DNA from: an uncultured Collinsella sp.
GTDB lineage: Bacteria > Actinomycetota > Coriobacteriia > Coriobacteriales > Coriobacteriaceae
DNA: 7,318 nucleotides
Reading direction: 5' to 3'
Assembly (NCBI GenBank): GCA_900541185.1
Contig: UQIQ01000071.1
Span: 1-7,318, forward strand
Each line of letters opens with the position of its first letter. Positions within the stretch are counted from its first letter, which is position 1. The notes under the pieces are model-generated. The model saw only the letters and a program-made list of their open reading frames with translations, was not told where the DNA came from and searched no databases. Shown piece by piece: positions 6,421 through 7,318 of this stretch. Both the position numbers and the translations under genes were made by a program.

Positions 6421-6543
6421 GTACAGGTTTTTGTAGAGGGGTATGGAGATGTATCCGCTCGCGCCGCAATTTGTGCAATCAGGGAAAATGGCCTGAAATT
6501 ACTCGTATAATGGGGCTTAGTCGAAAGATACAAAAACCTGTAC
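6421..6543. promoter_or_regulatory. Promoter segment bounded by perfect 15-bp inverted repeats (candidate invertible promoter)
   Basis: GTACAGGTTTTTGTA at 6421-6435 and its exact reverse complement TACAAAAACCTGTAC at 6529-6543 enclose 93 bases that carry the only strong -10 box upstream of the NusG-like gene. The match extends outward as GCAAAA (6413-6418) and TTTTGC (6544-6549), with two extra bases on the left. Each 15-mer itself contains a TACA-N6-TGTA dyad, as expected for a recombinase or dimeric repressor site. In the present orientation the promoter points at the gene (ON). Similar segments flip in front of NusG-like upxY genes in Bacteroides capsule loci. The alternative is a pair of operators flanking the promoter for DNA looping. 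No recombinase gene is in the window. Confidence 0.6.
6506..6511 (+). promoter_or_regulatory. -10 box of the NusG-like gene promoter
   Basis: A consensus TATAAT hexamer. No convincing -35 is present 16-18 bases upstream (the region reads GGGAAAAT) and there is no TG extension, so the promoter may need an activator or use a different sigma contact. The predicted start near 6518 gives a leader of about 114 bases; the right inverted repeat lies at roughly +12 to +26. Confidence 0.6.
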
Positions 6544-6596
6544 TTTTGCGACTGCGCCTAGCTGCGAGCGAGAAGCCTGTTCTTAACGCCCCTGCA

Positions 6597-6613
6597 TCCG
6601 CGTGTGTCGCGGA
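6597..6613 (+). promoter_or_regulatory. Leader hairpin overlapping the GGAG motif before the NusG-like gene
   Basis: TCCGCG-TGTGT-CGCGGA forms a 6-bp stem with a 5-base loop. Its right arm includes the first bases of GGAG (6611-6614), the best Shine-Dalgarno in the region, so it could limit translation. Small hairpin, modest support. Confidence 0.35.
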
Positions 6614-6631
6614 GACAAGAATGGGCGAGAG

Positions 6632-7222
6632 ATGGAACAGACAATGCGGCGTCAAGAGCAGCTGCCGGGCGCATTTAACGGCGCTACCACCAACAGTCAG
6701 CATGGCCGCGTCCGCTGGTATCTGGTCCACACCCCCAACGGTAAAGAGCGCGAGACCTGCGAAAAGGTCCGCCGCATTATCCCGCACGAGCTGATGCAGG
6801 ACGCTTTTGTGATGCAAAAGGAGTTCTGGTTTAAGCGGGACGGCGCCTGGTCGCTCCAGACCAAACCCATGTACGAGGAATATTTCTTCGTCGCCACGCG
6901 CGATGCCGCTCTGCTCGATAGGGCTTTGGCCCAGTTGAGCTTTGGCTGCCGCATTGCCGGCAGCAGGGAGCGGGCCTATGCGCCCATGCCGGACGATGCG
7001 CAGGACTGGTACCGCAGCGTGCTCGACGACGAGGGCGTGGTACGCAACAGCGTCGCCCGCATAGAAGACGGCGTGCTGCACATAGAGCAGGGGCCCTTGG
7101 TGGGGCAAGAGGACCGTGTAAAGAAGATTGACCGTCATAAGCGCTGGTGCCTGGTAGACGTGGGCGAAGGCGACTCTGCTTTTAGGGAGCTGCTTCCGTT
7201 GGACGTGCCCAGTAAGACGTAA
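6632..7222 (+). CDS. NusG-like transcription antiterminator (LoaP/UpxY type)
   Basis: A 196-aa specialised NusG paralogue. The NGN domain covers about 28-115: VRWYLVHTPNGKER matches the opening NusG strand, and MYEEYFFVAT (80-89) corresponds to the YVFV strand that contacts RNA polymerase. The KOW domain is about 148-178 (VLHIEQGPLVGQEDRVKKIDRHKR), whose GPLxGxE...KIDRHKR pattern is typical of LoaP-type proteins. Known relatives travel with RNA polymerase through long polysaccharide or antibiotic operons and suppress termination, and are usually the first gene of the operon they serve. The start is uncertain: ATG 6632 is chosen, but GTG 6602 and ATG 6644 are in frame and none has a strong ribosome binding site; the N-terminal 25 residues are not part of the domain. 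Its operon would lie past the end of the sequence, so the target is unknown. Confidence 0.85.
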   Translation: MEQTMRRQEQLPGAFNGATTNSQHGRVRWYLVHTPNGKERETCEKVRRIIPHELMQDAFVMQKEFWFKRDGAWSLQTKPMYEEYFFVATRDAALLDRALAQLSFGCRIAGSRERAYAPMPDDAQDWYRSVLDDEGVVRNSVARIEDGVLHIEQGPLVGQEDRVKKIDRHKRWCLVDVGEGDSAFRELLPLDVPSKT

Positions 7223-7269
7223 GGGGACGTCGCACTGGCAATTCATTCGCAATTTGAATTCATCGATGG

Positions 7270-7318
7270 CTGTCTCTTATACACATCTCCGAGCCCACGA
7301 GACTCGACGTCATCTCGT
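7270..7318 (+). other. Illumina Nextera adapter read-through (artefact, not genomic)
   Basis: 7270-7288 is CTGTCTCTTATACACATCT, the reverse complement of the Tn5 19-bp mosaic end; 7289-7303 is CCGAGCCCACGAGAC, the rest of the Nextera read-2 adapter; 7304-7311 (TCGACGTC) is in the position of an 8-base i7 index; 7312-7318 (ATCTCGT) begins the P7 sequence. The order and lengths match the library construct exactly. Genomic sequence therefore ends at about 7269. Confidence 0.98.

Overview
The window looks like a contig-end fragment from a GC-rich gut actinobacterium of the class Coriobacteriia, most like Collinsella. This is an inference from codon use, protein style and gene content (a threonyl-tRNA synthetase without a full TGS domain, a specialised NusG paralogue, a GlpA/GlpB-like/DUF1667 trio). 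No search was run.

Left part (1-3466): a tight three-gene operon on the minus strand, read right to left. It encodes a GlpA-like FAD dehydrogenase with a C-terminal BFD-type iron-sulphur domain (2012-3466), an FAD/NAD(P) pyridine-nucleotide oxidoreductase (631-2010), and a small Cys-rich DUF1667 protein (228-626). Gaps are 1 and 4 nt. The set probably forms one redox complex that oxidises glycerol-3-phosphate or a similar hydroxy-acid and passes electrons on. Downstream of the operon lies a perfect 35-bp inverted repeat (94-180).

Middle (3467-4542): a 407-bp divergent intergenic region holds a TTGAC-N5-GTCAA dyad and two tandem 81-bp palindromic repeat units. It is followed on the plus strand by a small membrane protein with a double zinc ribbon (3874-4305). 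A hairpin terminator and a promoter with a consensus -10 box then lead into thrS.

Right part (4543-7269): thrS (587 aa) ends in two tandem intrinsic terminators. Then comes the most interesting region: a near-consensus -10 box lies in a 93-bp segment bounded by perfect 15-bp inverted repeats (6421-6435 and 6529-6543), directly upstream of a NusG-like, LoaP/UpxY-type processive antiterminator gene (6632-7222). This matches the architecture of invertible, phase-variable promoters known in front of capsule loci of Bacteroides, where the first gene is also a NusG paralogue. The operon this regulator would control lies beyond the end of the sequence.

The last 49 bases (7270-7318) are not genomic. 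They are an Illumina Nextera transposase adapter with an index, left on the contig end, so true genome sequence stops at about 7269.
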